Shown here piece by piece: positions 1 to 7,480 of a DNA stretch of 53,952 nucleotides (its first letter is position 1; each line of letters starts with the position of its first letter). The position numbers and the translations under genes were made by a program. The DNA is from a virus, in the IMG/VR virus record IMGVR_UViG_3300046543_000128, positions 1-53,952 of that record. One strand, written 5' to 3'. The notes below the pieces were generated by a model, which was given only the letters and a program-made list of their open reading frames with translations, was not told the origin of the DNA and did no database searches.

Positions 1-53
1 ACTTCGCGCCACTAAGCCGGCTGGGCGCGTGACTGCAAGCAGTCTCGTGTTCG

Positions 54-350
54 TTAGCAGGTAATCGTGTATCCGTGACCAGCTGGAGGCCACGCTGGCG
101 TCGGTTGCGGCGGGTAGAACGTAAGATCCTTCGGCGCTCCCTCGTCAGCCAACTTTTTGTCGTACTCGCGAAAGAATCGCTGCAACTCAGTTGCGGCGTT
201 TTTTTGTTCGACACCCACAGGCGGGGTCACCTTCTTGAACACCGTTTCAAGGTGCTCGCGGATCGACTTCCACTGCTCAGGCGTCGGAGCGGCACCTTTG
301 CCAAGCTCGACGAAGCCCTGCAGCCAATAGGCGAATTGTTCTGGCGTCAT
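54..350 (-). CDS. small phage protein, unknown function
   Basis: A 98-residue soluble protein with no domain I recognise. It has an amphipathic N-terminal half (MTPEQFAYWLQGFVELG) and a proline-rich C-terminus. ATG at 350 is preceded by GAGGACGCA, a good ribosome site. It is the last complete gene of the leftward minus-strand train; the next gene in its direction lies outside the window and may belong to the terminase module. Confidence 0.7.
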   Translation of the reverse strand: MTPEQFAYWLQGFVELGKGAAPTPEQWKSIREHLETVFKKVTPPVGVEQKNAATELQRFFREYDKKLADEGAPKDLTFYPPQPTPAWPPAGHGYTITC

Positions 351-430
351 TGCGTCCTCTGCGTGTTAGGTGCGCGCATCGGCCCGTATGTGTTCCGGGT
401 GCCTGCCCTGACCGGCGCGCGCGAAAATTG

Positions 431-592
431 TTACGCCTTGTAGCGTTGCGGGATGAACTCGATCGCAGTGTTGAGCGCCACGCACGCGGCGCAGATCGAA
501 GCCAGCACGTAATTGCCCTTCGCCAGCTCGTCGAACATGCAGATGATCGTCCCGCCGAAGGCCATGTAATGGAATTTGTCTCGTTTCGTCAT
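431..592 (-). CDS. small membrane protein (53 aa)
   Basis: Translation begins MTKRDKFHYMAFGG and ends in FIPQRYKA. Two hydrophobic stretches (about residues 10-20 and 27-42) suggest a small inner-membrane protein. ATG at 592 follows AAGGGGAAGCA. Function is unknown; a holin-like role is possible but nothing specific supports it. Confidence 0.65.
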   Translation of the reverse strand: MTKRDKFHYMAFGGTIICMFDELAKGNYVLASICAACVALNTAIEFIPQRYKA

Positions 593-607
593 TGCTTCCC
601 CTTGTGG

Positions 608-826
608 TTAGTGAACTGCCCTGCTGCGCGCCAGAATGCTCATGGCCGCTTTCATGATCTCGAGTCGCACTTCTGCGGCGTCGTCGATCGCGTACAGACG
701 CGCGTTCACGGCCTCAGCTTCAGCGTCAGGCAGCGTGATCGCGTCTTCGTTGTAGAGCAGCAGGATTGCGATTGAGAGCGCATCGCAGAGTGTTTGAATG
801 TCGGCGTGCGGATCGTTGCGGCTCAT
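608..826 (-). CDS. small acidic protein, unknown function (72 aa)
   Basis: Start chosen at 826 (MSRNDPHADIQTL) because it overlaps the upstream stop as ATGA and has GAAGGTGAAG upstream; the open frame extends further but lacks support. The protein is alpha-helical, rich in Ala and acidic residues, with no recognised domain. Confidence 0.7.
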   Translation of the reverse strand: MSRNDPHADIQTLCDALSIAILLLYNEDAITLPDAEAEAVNARLYAIDDAAEVRLEIMKAAMSILARSRAVH

Positions 827-1104
827 CGCTTCACCTTCGGCGTCGTGATCTTCGCCATGTGTGCGAGCGCGTCCGATTGCTCGGCGAAGAACTGCGCGCC
901 GTTGCCTGCCGCCCATTTCTCCAGATCCACACCTAGCGTTCTGAATCCCGGCGAGCGGCGATAAACGCTGTAGCCCCACACGGTCAAAGCGCCGGATCGA
1001 CAATTGATCTTGCAGCAGAACATCGTCGGGAAGCAGTCCGGCCCGTAGATGCACCAGAGCGGCCGGTAGTGATATTGCGGATCAGTCGGATCGATTGCGC
1101 TCAT
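823..1104 (-). CDS. Cys-containing small protein, unknown function (93 aa)
   Basis: Start at 1104 (MSAIDPTDPQYHYRP) follows a GGAGG site and overlaps the upstream metallophosphoesterase stop (ATGA). The N-terminal half carries four Cys within about 20 residues (CIYGPDC, then FCCKINC), suggesting metal binding, though this is not shown. Translationally coupled to both neighbours. Confidence 0.7.
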   Translation of the reverse strand: MSAIDPTDPQYHYRPLWCIYGPDCFPTMFCCKINCRSGALTVWGYSVYRRSPGFRTLGVDLEKWAAGNGAQFFAEQSDALAHMAKITTPKVKR

Positions 1105-2273
1105 GCGGCCTCCGCGAACATATCCGGCGTGACGATCGTTCTCGCCACCTGGCCGAACTTCGAGTGATACGTGATTGCCACCGCAGCACGCTCCGATAAC
1201 CAGCCGCCGCGCGCAGCGTATGCGTCGCGAGCGGCGATCGTCGGATGCTGAATGACCGTCATTCCGCTGTGCTCTTTCTCTTCGACGTGATGGCGATGGC
1301 CCGTATGCGCGTATCGCTTCGTCGTCGCGCCCCATACTTTCGGGAACTGAGCGGCAAAGAAGATCGGCAGGGCATCGTTCTTCTTCATGTGTCCGTGATG
1401 GAACGCGACCAGCGTCTCGCCGTGCTGGTGGACGTAGTACGGAAACTCCGAATCGATCACCGTCACGCGCGGCTCGTTCTCATACAGCGCCTTGAACATC
1501 GCGCGAAGCCAGATGCTCGAGGCGAGATCGTGATTGCCTTCCGCCATCAGCACGACGACTTGCTCGTGTTTCTCCAGCGCGAAATCAACGATGCGGCGCA
1601 GAACGCGAATCGCGGCGCCAACGATCTTCGAGAATCGCCCGTCTTGGTCGAGAATGTGACCGTGCGTCGGCGTTACCGGCAGCATGCCGTCGCTATGCAG
1701 GAAGTCGCCGAGCTGCGCGATCAGGCCAGTCTTTGCGGCCGGCGCAGAATTCACCATATGCAGGAACGCAGAAACCAGCGTGCGCTCTGCAATCTTGATG
1801 TCCCAATTGGCGTCTAGCGTCTCTTTCGCGCTTGCCAACATGCCAAGGTGGCAGTCGGTCAGCGTGTAGACGTTGCACAGATCCGGCTTCGTCTCTTCCG
1901 GCGATGCGATCGGCTCAACGCGCGGCAGTTCCTTCGCCATCGCTTCGAATGCCTCACGCAGAATCGCCGCCTGGCGCTCATTGTCGACGGCGCTTTTCAC
2001 CCACTGGCCACGCGGCGCGCCGTCCTTGTCGTAGTACGTCGAAACGCCCTTGACGAGGTATCCATCCGGCACCGTGCGGCGCATGTCGTGCTCGGGGCTG
2101 TAGCCAGAGCGAGCGGCCCGCTTTCTCAGCGACGCAATAGCATTGCTGATCGTGCCGTGGCTCACCTCCAGCGCGGCAGCAGCCTTGCGCTCCGAGCCGT
2201 ACTGCTCGATGGCATCAATGAATTCGATTTGCCGGTCCGTTGCGAACTCGCGGAGCTTTGCGTCAATCGTCAC
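1101..2273 (-). CDS. HTH-metallophosphoesterase fusion protein
   Basis: A 390-residue protein. Residues 1-55 form a helix-turn-helix of the kind seen in terminase small subunits (ERKAAAALEVSHGTISNAI). From about residue 140 a calcineurin-like metallophosphoesterase follows: DCH (DxH), QLGDFLHSDG (GD), AEGNHD (GNHD), FHHGH and AHTGHRHH supply the usual dinuclear-metal ligands. Start is GTG at 2273 with GGAGGTGA immediately upstream, overlapping the previous stop as GTGA. Substrate is unknown; a DNA-processing phosphodiesterase or nuclease role is inferred from the domain pair and the likely nearness to the terminase. Confidence 0.85.
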   Translation of the reverse strand: MTIDAKLREFATDRQIEFIDAIEQYGSERKAAAALEVSHGTISNAIASLRKRAARSGYSPEHDMRRTVPDGYLVKGVSTYYDKDGAPRGQWVKSAVDNERQAAILREAFEAMAKELPRVEPIASPEETKPDLCNVYTLTDCHLGMLASAKETLDANWDIKIAERTLVSAFLHMVNSAPAAKTGLIAQLGDFLHSDGMLPVTPTHGHILDQDGRFSKIVGAAIRVLRRIVDFALEKHEQVVVLMAEGNHDLASSIWLRAMFKALYENEPRVTVIDSEFPYYVHQHGETLVAFHHGHMKKNDALPIFFAAQFPKVWGATTKRYAHTGHRHHVEEKEHSGMTVIQHPTIAARDAYAARGGWLSERAAVAITYHSKFGQVARTIVTPDMFAEAA

Positions 2274-2485
2274 TCACCACCTCCAGATTGGTCTTTCGGC
2301 AGCAAGAGCGTTACGCCGTACGATTCTTTCCCCTCTCGACACGCACGGCACATCAGCCTGCGCTTATGGCCAACGAAGTTGAACAGGCAGCCGATGCAGC
2401 GATTGACGTATTGGCCGTTCTCATGCGCGAAGTCTTCCGGCCAATTTCTGTCAGGGTGACCGAGATGGCCGAAGTTCATGCGCAT
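2270..2485 (-). CDS. putative zinc-binding small protein (up to 71 aa)
   Basis: Contains CIGC and, 15 residues later, CRAC (pattern CxxC-N-CxxC), a likely zinc knuckle. Two starts are close together: ATG at 2485 and ATG at 2479 (MNFGHLGHPDRNW). GAGAGG lies just upstream and spaces better to 2479, which gives 69 residues. It ends in GTGA overlapping the next start. Function unknown. Confidence 0.7.
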   Translation of the reverse strand: MRMNFGHLGHPDRNWPEDFAHENGQYVNRCIGCLFNFVGHKRRLMCRACREGKESYGVTLLLPKDQSGGGE

Positions 2486-2489
2486 CCTC

Positions 2490-2666
2490 TCAGCGAAGCG
2501 TTGCCGCCGCGCTCAGCAGGTTGTATGCGTCAGCGCAGGCGATTTGCTCGTGGTTGTCGGGGTTGATCGCCGTCATGCGCGGTCGCATATCGACGATCGT
2601 CATTTCGATGCCGCCGTGTTCTTCCATCACGCGGCGAGCGATTTCTAAGGCTTGCGCGAACGTCAT
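2490..2666 (-). CDS. small protein, unknown function (58 aa)
   Basis: Translation starts MTFAQALEIARRVMEEHGG and ends in LLSAAATLR. It is predicted helical and soluble. No independent ribosome site is visible; the ATG overlaps the upstream stop (ATGA), so expression is probably by translational coupling. Confidence 0.7.
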   Translation of the reverse strand: MTFAQALEIARRVMEEHGGIEMTIVDMRPRMTAINPDNHEQIACADAYNLLSAAATLR

Positions 2667-2803
2667 TCGTCGATGTAGTCCTGCATGCTCGTCAGAACAG
2701 AATCAAGCCCTTCGCAGGCATCTCCGAGCGCGTCAGCAGTGAATGCGCACACACCAAGCAAGCCAAGCAGCGGCCAGCATGCGAACCAGGTGAGCAGCTT
2801 CAT
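2663..2803 (-). CDS. small membrane or exported protein (46 aa)
   Basis: Starts MKLLTWFACWPLLGLLGVC after GGAGGGCGC. A hydrophobic N-terminal segment precedes an acidic tail (ALGDACEGLDSVL). It could be a signal-anchored protein; LGVC is only a poor match to a lipobox. It lies between two coupled genes. Confidence 0.7.
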   Translation of the reverse strand: MKLLTWFACWPLLGLLGVCAFTADALGDACEGLDSVLTSMQDYIDE

Positions 2804-3060
2804 GCGCCCTCCTTCGGAGGAATGCGCGGCACCTCGCCGAACGGCGTCCCGGCCCATGCGGCGAATGCCGCATCCCGATCGCGTTTCATGGCGGTGACGA
2901 TTAGTTGCGACTTCTCACGCTCTCGCGATGCCCGCAAATCTTCAGGCGTCGGCGTCCAGTCTTCATCGAAGCTCTCATCGAGCGAATCGAGCGCCGCACA
3001 CGCGTAGATCGCAGCAAGCGCAATCAGCGTGATACCACCACCAATCAGCCACGGAAGCAT
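2800..3060 (-). CDS. single-span membrane protein (86 aa), first gene of the minus train
   Basis: Start at 3060 follows AAGGGGATTGCA. Residues 2-25 (LPWLIGGGITLIALAAIYAC) form one transmembrane helix, followed by an acidic then basic cytoplasmic tail. A longer in-frame start at 3201 lacks a ribosome site and would run across the divergent control region. Function unknown. Confidence 0.7.
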   Translation of the reverse strand: MLPWLIGGGITLIALAAIYACAALDSLDESFDEDWTPTPEDLRASREREKSQLIVTAMKRDRDAAFAAWAGTPFGEVPRIPPKEGA

Positions 3061-3167
3061 TGCAATCCCCTTTGCAAAAGCTACTGTTAAAGATGCGTTT
3101 CTGATCGTACCAATACGCGTTTCGCCTCTACACGTATCCACGATCTCACTTAGATGCACAAATACGC

Positions 3168-3198
3168 TTGCGTCAACGCATCTATTAAAGTATCGTTT
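3168..3198 (+). promoter_or_regulatory. early promoter with operator dyad
   Basis: TTGCGT (3168-3173), a 17-base spacer and TATCGT (3191-3196). The spacer and -10 contain CAACGCA-N11-ATCGTTT, a member of the repeated dyad. It drives the 3245-4218 genes and faces the minus-strand train. Confidence 0.5.
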
Positions 3199-3244
3199 CA
3201 CCTATGCGCTGAACGAACAGCGCGAAACCTACCGGAGAGCAGAC

Positions 3245-3598
3245 ATGAGCAAGTTCGAAATCACCTTCAAGCGCGAAAACGGAAGCACCTTCGTCGTCGC
3301 CTATGTCGGCGAAACGGCTCGTCACGCAACGTTCAACGCCGCTAACGAACTCTCGACGGTCGGCGAAATCATGCTCGAAGTCGTCAGCGTCATTGAAGTG
3401 TTCCCGGCCCAACCGGAAGTGCGCATCGACAACACCAAGCTGATCAACTGGATCGAATCGCACGACGCACTCGTTACGCGCGACTTCGGAGCGAACCTTG
3501 AAGTGCGCAGCGTTGCTTGCCAGAACGGCCGCGCGTTCTACGTGTACGACACGATCCCGGCGACGCTCTCCGCAGCGCGCGACCTGCTCGGCTACTAA
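3245..3598 (+). CDS. small early protein, unknown function (117 aa)
   Basis: First gene of a short rightward operon, starting MSKFEITFKRENGS after GGAGAGCAGAC. It is mixed alpha/beta and soluble, with a predicted N-terminal beta hairpin and no recognised domain. As the first gene behind an operator-bearing promoter, a regulatory or host-takeover role is possible, but this is inference only. Confidence 0.75.
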   Translation: MSKFEITFKRENGSTFVVAYVGETARHATFNAANELSTVGEIMLEVVSVIEVFPAQPEVRIDNTKLINWIESHDALVTRDFGANLEVRSVACQNGRAFYVYDTIPATLSAARDLLGY

Positions 3599-3619
3599 TC
3601 AAACAACGCGAGGCAGACC

Positions 3620-3799
3620 ATGACTATCACGCTCGACAACATCACCAAGGCACTTGACGCACTCAAGGAAGCGCGCGAAGCACTTTGCGACTCAGATCCG
3701 GCCGTTCGCGGATCGGCTCGCGCAGCTTGCACGGTCTCGATCATCGGCATCGAAATCGCACTGAAGCGAACGCCGGTCACCGTGCTTGAGAACGCCTAA
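3620..3799 (+). CDS. small helical early protein (59 aa)
   Basis: Starts MTITLDNITKALDALKEAREAL; almost entirely helical with heptad-like hydrophobics, so it may dimerise. GAGGCAGACC precedes the ATG. It lies 21 bases after the previous stop in the same operon. Function unknown. Confidence 0.7.
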   Translation: MTITLDNITKALDALKEAREALCDSDPAVRGSARAACTVSIIGIEIALKRTPVTVLENA

Positions 3800-3909
3800 C
3801 CAGATTCGCCTTTTCGTCAGGATCGCAGCAGCGCTCGCCGTCAGCCAAGCGACGGCAGCACCACCAACACCGGCCAGTCATAGGCTTGTATCGCATACGG
3901 AGAAAAATC

Positions 3910-4218
3910 ATGAGAGCAATCGAATCCGCAGCAGACGCATACGCCAATCGATTATTAGCGGCACATTACGGCGAGCAGGATGAACACGACGCAATGCTTG
4001 AAGAAGCCGAGCGCATGGCAGACGAGCGCATCAAGAACCTTGCCGACGATGATCTCGTTGCCGGCTTTCACTCAGTCATCGGAAAAGACGCAGCGCGCAT
4101 CAGGGCCGCGTATCACGATGACGCAAAACTAGCTGCACTCGTGCGCGAGCTAGTCGAGGTAGAAATCGCGCGGGATTCGCGCGATATGGCTGAGAACGCG
4201 ATGTCTAGCAGCCACTGA
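3910..4218 (+). CDS. small helical early protein (102 aa)
   Basis: Start at 3910 (MRAIESAADAYANRLL) follows GGAGAAAAATC. The protein is acidic and helical with no domain I recognise. The 110 bases before it hold nothing I can identify. It is the last gene before the terminator at 4285-4308. Confidence 0.7.
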   Translation: MRAIESAADAYANRLLAAHYGEQDEHDAMLEEAERMADERIKNLADDDLVAGFHSVIGKDAARIRAAYHDDAKLAALVRELVEVEIARDSRDMAENAMSSSH

Positions 4219-4284
4219 GGTAAAAGCATGGTCCCGCAACGCAATCCGGTGCTCAGGTTATAGGCCGATCCGCTACGAGACGAA

Positions 4285-4308
4285 GCCAGCCGACGAGCTG
4301 GCTTTTTT
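4285..4308 (+). terminator. intrinsic terminator of the 3245-4218 operon
   Basis: GCCAGC-cgacga-GCTGGC followed by TTTTTT: a perfect 6-bp stem with a U tract, 66 bases after the last stop codon. Confidence 0.85.
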
Positions 4309-4376
4309 GTTTGGTGATACTGCACCGGTTACGTGTCCGGCGACGCGATGGCATATCGCGCCCGTGCGTAGGCCTA

Positions 4377-4661
4377 TCATTCTGCACCGCGGCTTGCCAA
4401 GCCCATAAATAAAGGCGCGGTAGCGACGTCGTTTATCACTCGTCCGCCAGCGAGTCGCAGGGTCGCGGGATTTATCGTCCGCGGTGGTTCTGCAGTTTTG
4501 TCGGGGCGCTTCACAGCGAGCCAAGTAGAGAGCGGCCAGGTAATCCCAACCCGACGCAGCGCGCGAGGATCGCCCGCGGAGCTGCGCTTGACCCTCACGA
4601 CTGGCGAATGACGACCCTTACGGGGCCAATTCGCTCCGGCGAACCGGTGGACAATCGCCAT
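4377..4661 (-). CDS. doubtful ORF, basic protein (94 aa)
   Basis: Starts MAIVHRFAGANWPRKGRH; AAGGAG lies 11 bases upstream of the ATG. The Arg-rich, low-complexity composition is what antisense or structured RNA gives in a GC-rich genome, but phage Ash/Icd-type proteins near immunity loci look similarly odd. I cannot decide between these. Confidence 0.22.
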   Translation of the reverse strand: MAIVHRFAGANWPRKGRHSPVVRVKRSSAGDPRALRRVGITWPLSTWLAVKRPDKTAEPPRTINPATLRLAGGRVINDVATAPLFMGLASRGAE

Positions 4662-4710
4662 GCGTGAGAGTGCTCCTTACGGGAGCAAGTCGGCCGGTGG
4701 GGAGCCGGCA
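4611..4710. ncRNA. candidate structured RNA with four hairpins
   Basis: Within 100 bases: CCC-TTACG-GGG, TTCGC-tccg-GCGAA, GCTCC-ttacg-GGAGC and GCCGG-tggggag-CCGGC. Two loops share the core CCTTACGGG. Strand and function are unknown. It could be an antisense immunity RNA or a leader; it could also be chance pairing in GC-rich DNA. Confidence 0.3.
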
Positions 4711-4894
4711 GGCGAAACCAGAATGCAAAAGCCGCCGCGTGATTTCTCAGGCGACGGCTGCTGTGTAAAAAACGCCACTCAATCTCGAAAGCGAGCGGCT
4801 AACGGCCCTTGCGAACCGAGGAAAGACCTACAACACGAGGACTTGACGCAAAAACGACATGATGGCTAAATCATACAAAACCGTAACGGATGCG

Positions 4895-5101
4895 TCAAGC
4901 ACTTTCTGCAACTTTTTTGGCATCGTTTCGCGCGCAGCGATCCAACAGAATCGCCAGCACCTCCGCATGACGATCTGCCGGGATCGCACTCGTCACCGCA
5001 TTGACTAGCTCGACAGCCGAAAACGATGTCGATAAGCCCCCCTCCGTAGCGGCAGGCTGGTTCGACGATGCGATCGACATCACTTGTTCTTGGACAATCA
5101 T
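4895..5101 (-). CDS. small protein beside the repressor (68 aa)
   Basis: Translation MIVQEQVMSIASSNQPAATE, then a helical region (SAVELVNAVTSAIPADRHAEVLAILLDRCA). AGGCAGGTAACC precedes the ATG; a second Met at residue 8 is an alternative. Being transcribed from its own promoter next to the repressor suggests a lysogeny-associated gene. No domain is recognised. Confidence 0.6.
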   Translation of the reverse strand: MIVQEQVMSIASSNQPAATEGGLSTSFSAVELVNAVTSAIPADRHAEVLAILLDRCARNDAKKVAESA

Positions 5102-5157
5102 TGGTTACCTGCCTTCGCTATCTATTGCGGGATCGTTTGTGGTGAAACAGTTCCAAT

Positions 5158-5186
5158 ACAATAATCCCTATCATATGGCGAAGCAA
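5158..5186 (-). promoter_or_regulatory. promoter for the 4895-5101 gene
   Basis: On the minus strand TTGCTT (5186-5181), a 17-base spacer and TATTGT (5163-5158), in an AT-rich intergenic stretch. An AAACGAT half-site (minus strand, 5138-5132) lies about 20 bases downstream and could be a repressor contact. Confidence 0.4.
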
Positions 5187-5297
5187 GTTTTTTATGTTTA
5201 ACTTTGTTGCATAAAAGTCGTTTGCGCGGGAATATTTACTTTGTTCACACTAAAAGGGACATGTTTTGTCTACTTCCTGTCAACCGAATCAAATCAG

Positions 5298-5741
5298 TCA
5301 TTTATGAACGGCCGGTCGCTTCTTCGGCTCGCTATGCACCAAGCTCTCTAGCGGCTTCCCGGTAATAAGTGCCGTCATGACTTCCAGCAGCGTATCGCGC
5401 GACGCTTCCGGATACTGGGCGTACAGCGCCATCACCGTTTCGTTGAATTTCTTGGCGGCGTCATCCTTTGCCATGAACTCGGCTGAATGATCGGTATCAA
5501 GCCATCCGCTCGGTAGCTTGAGTGCCTCTTCTACCCTGTCGCGCAGGTTCGGGCCGGCCAACTTGTGACCGCTCATGATCTGGCGAAAGTTGATGACGCT
5601 TATCCCAAGGCGTTCAGCGAACATCTTCATCATCCCGCGCTCTGGATGCTCGGGATACTGCGATCGAACCTCATCCTTGAACTGCTCGAGCAGGAACTTC
5701 AGGTTTCTCCGCCGTACCTGGTCAACGGTCTCAATGCTCAT
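5298..5741 (-). CDS. helix-turn-helix repressor-like protein
   Basis: A 147-residue protein with a Cro/CI-type HTH at about residues 40-75 (FAERLGISVINFRQIMSG, then LRDRVEEALKLPSGWLD). The C-terminal half is helical and lacks an S24/LexA-type autoprotease Ser-Lys pair, so RecA-driven self-cleavage is not expected. Start at 5741 follows GAGGATCTAAAG. It is divergent from the replication operon and is the obvious candidate to bind the AAACGAT-N11-ATCGTTT dyads. An AAACGAT half-site at 5844-5838, in its own upstream region, could mediate autoregulation. Confidence 0.85.
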   Translation of the reverse strand: MSIETVDQVRRRNLKFLLEQFKDEVRSQYPEHPERGMMKMFAERLGISVINFRQIMSGHKLAGPNLRDRVEEALKLPSGWLDTDHSAEFMAKDDAAKKFNETVMALYAQYPEASRDTLLEVMTALITGKPLESLVHSEPKKRPAVHK

Positions 5742-5939
5742 TCTTTAGATCCTCAATCTTCGAAAGGTTTTGTCTTTGACGTGTGCTGCGTCACGCGATC
5801 TTTCTTCTAGCCGCGTGCGTCGCCCCTGCGACTAGGCATCGTTTTGTGTATGTTCCGGCTTTTTGCAGCGAAAAGCAACCGCAAAAGAAGCATATTTCTA
5901 GTGTTTTCTTGCACTTAGCCCAGTTAACGCACGGCGAGA

Positions 5940-5981
5940 TAGACATCTTTTACGGCATACGCTACTATTTCGGCATCGTTT
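5940..5981 (+). promoter_or_regulatory. replication-operon promoter with operator
   Basis: TAGACA (5940-5945), 17-base spacer, TACTAT (5963-5968). The dyad ATACGCT-N11-ATCGTTT (5957-5981) overlaps the -10, so an occupied operator should block transcription of 5998-8847. Confidence 0.55.
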
Positions 5982-5997
5982 CAACTGGGGAGAAACC

Positions 5998-6138
5998 GTG
6001 ACCGCCGATCGCGAAACGAAAGCTCGCCAGATGGCGATGGCGAAGAACGTCAAGAAGCTCAAAACCAAGGAGGCGAAGCGGGCTCAGGTTCACCAGCTCT
6101 GCGAATCGCTGAAGAAGGCCATACGAGGAAAACAATGA
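5998..6138 (+). CDS. small basic protein (46 aa), first gene of the replication operon
   Basis: GTG start after GGGGAGAAACC. Lys/Arg-rich and helical (MAMAKNVKKLKTKEAKRAQ), possibly nucleic-acid binding. It overlaps the replication organizer start as ATGA. Too short for the supplied ORF threshold, but the start signal and coupling are good. Confidence 0.7.
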   Translation: MTADRETKARQMAMAKNVKKLKTKEAKRAQVHQLCESLKKAIRGKQ

Positions 6139-6977
6139 GCATTATCCGAGGGGCGCGCCCCGAATCTGGTTACTACCGCGTCAGCAACACCATCAGCGGC
6201 GACAAGCACTTATCGTGGTCCGCTCGTGGACTGCTGATTTTTCTCCTGAGTAAGCCCGATCACTGGGAAGTGTCGGTTGCTGCGCTCGTCAACGAAACCG
6301 AAGGAAGCCTGCGCGGCGCTGGCGGCCACACGAAGCGCGATGGCGTTAAGGCGATTCTCGCAGAGCTGATGCAGGCCGGGTACATCACCCGCAGCGACAA
6401 GCCGAAACACAATCCTGACGGCAGTTTCGCAGGGTACGACTACATCGTTTCCGAAGAATCGAAGCCATCGCAGGATAAACCGTCGACGGTCGCACCGTCT
6501 CCGGATGAGCCGTCGACGGTTGATCCGTCGCCGCCTAATCCGACACAAGTAATAACTGATTCTAAGAAAGAACTGAAAAGACAAGTAACGACTGAGGATC
6601 GCGCTACGCGCGCTGCTCCCGTCCAGTCAGCTTCGCCTCTTGTCTGCCCTATCGCTCAAATCGTGCAGGCATATCACGACGAGTTGCCGAACAACCCGCG
6701 CGTGAAGGTTCTGAATGACGATCGTCGTAAGTCAATATCCGCTCGCTGGAAAGAAGCAGCCCGTCTGGAATGCAAGCCTTTTGGCTACAGCACGGTGTCC
6801 GAAGGTCTGGCGGCTTGGAGGCGGTTCTTCGCTATCTGTGCTGAGTCTGACTTCCTGACGGGCAAGGCAAAACCGCAGCCGGGTAAGCCCCAGTTCATTG
6901 CAGACATTGATTTTCTATTTGCGCCGAAGAGTTTCACGAAGTGCATCGAAAACAAATATCACCGGGAGGTAGCATGA
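6135..6977 (+). CDS. phage replication organizer (winged-helix, DnaD/O-like)
   Basis: A 280-residue protein. Residues 1-110 form a winged-helix domain of the replication-organizer type (YYRVSNTISGDKHLSWSARGLLIFLLSKPDHW). A Pro/Ser/Thr linker follows (about 112-140, repeats of PSTV/SPxEPST). The C-terminal domain (about 165-265) should contact the helicase. Such proteins bind the phage origin and load DnaB. The directly downstream DnaB gene supports this. A lambda-O-style origin inside the linker-coding DNA is possible: GTCGACGGTC-type repeats occur around 6480-6530. Confidence 0.85.
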   Translation: MSIIRGARPESGYYRVSNTISGDKHLSWSARGLLIFLLSKPDHWEVSVAALVNETEGSLRGAGGHTKRDGVKAILAELMQAGYITRSDKPKHNPDGSFAGYDYIVSEESKPSQDKPSTVAPSPDEPSTVDPSPPNPTQVITDSKKELKRQVTTEDRATRAAPVQSASPLVCPIAQIVQAYHDELPNNPRVKVLNDDRRKSISARWKEAARLECKPFGYSTVSEGLAAWRRFFAICAESDFLTGKAKPQPGKPQFIADIDFLFAPKSFTKCIENKYHREVA

Positions 6978-7480
6978 AAGACGATCTGAAGCCGTGCCCG
7001 TTCTGCGGCGCGAAGCCTACTCTCAAGCGTGCCGGCGAGATCGTCGGCATCTCGTGCGGCAAGGAAACCGGGTGCGACAACACCGGCTTGTTCCTTTGCT
7101 TCGCTGCGGACAAGGAAGCTGAAGCGATCGCCGCATGGAATCGCCGCGCTCTTCTCGCATCCTCCGCGAGCGACAAGCAAGAGGCGGCGGGCCAGTGGGT
7201 TCATTGTTCACCTGCGCTGCTCAGCGCTGGCGTGAGTTGCGCCAATACTCCGCGCCGAGCATGCGCGTGCCAACCGGAGAACGGCGGTCACGATCATTTC
7301 ATTGCACACACGGCTCAGGAATGGCGCGAACGCTGGTACGGCTCTGACCCCGAGCGCGGCTGGTCGATCCTACAGGGGCGTGATGTCGTCGCGTATATCG
7401 GCGGCGACGAGAGCATGAGCGATGCCGTCAGGGCGATCGTCGATGCGCACAACGCGGTCATCGCCAAGGAGCAAAAATGA
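6974..7480 (+). CDS. Lar-like zinc protein with extra C-terminal domain
   Basis: Start at 6974 (MKDDLKPCPFCGAKP) overlaps the upstream stop as ATGA and follows GGGAGGTAGC. The N-terminus has the Lar family pattern: CPFCG, then C/C around residues 28-32, and ending AIAAWNRRA. Lar proteins relieve type I restriction. Residues 70-168 are an extra region not typical of Lar, so the protein is about twice the usual length. It may protect incoming DNA; this is inferred from the family. Confidence 0.75.
   Translation: MKDDLKPCPFCGAKPTLKRAGEIVGISCGKETGCDNTGLFLCFAADKEAEAIAAWNRRALLASSASDKQEAAGQWVHCSPALLSAGVSCANTPRRACACQPENGGHDHFIAHTAQEWRERWYGSDPERGWSILQGRDVVAYIGGDESMSDAVRAIVDAHNAVIAKEQK

Larger units (their letters stand above)
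4309..4894. other. 586-base gene-poor region with hairpins
   Basis: No convincing protein gene. Two small open frames exist: 4377-4661 on the minus strand, with an AAGGAG site, and 4660-4869 on the plus strand. They start head to head and have unconvincing Arg/Pro/Ser-rich compositions. The middle holds a run of four hairpins, listed separately. Its position beside the repressor suggests a regulatory region. Confidence 0.5.

Noticed and set aside
4660-4869. 69-codon plus-strand open frame in the hairpin region
   Set aside because: No ribosome site, low-complexity composition, and it runs through the hairpin cluster.
4919-4928. AAACGATGCC match (minus strand) inside the 4895-5101 gene
   Set aside because: Lies in the coding C-terminus without a second arm or promoter; treated as chance.
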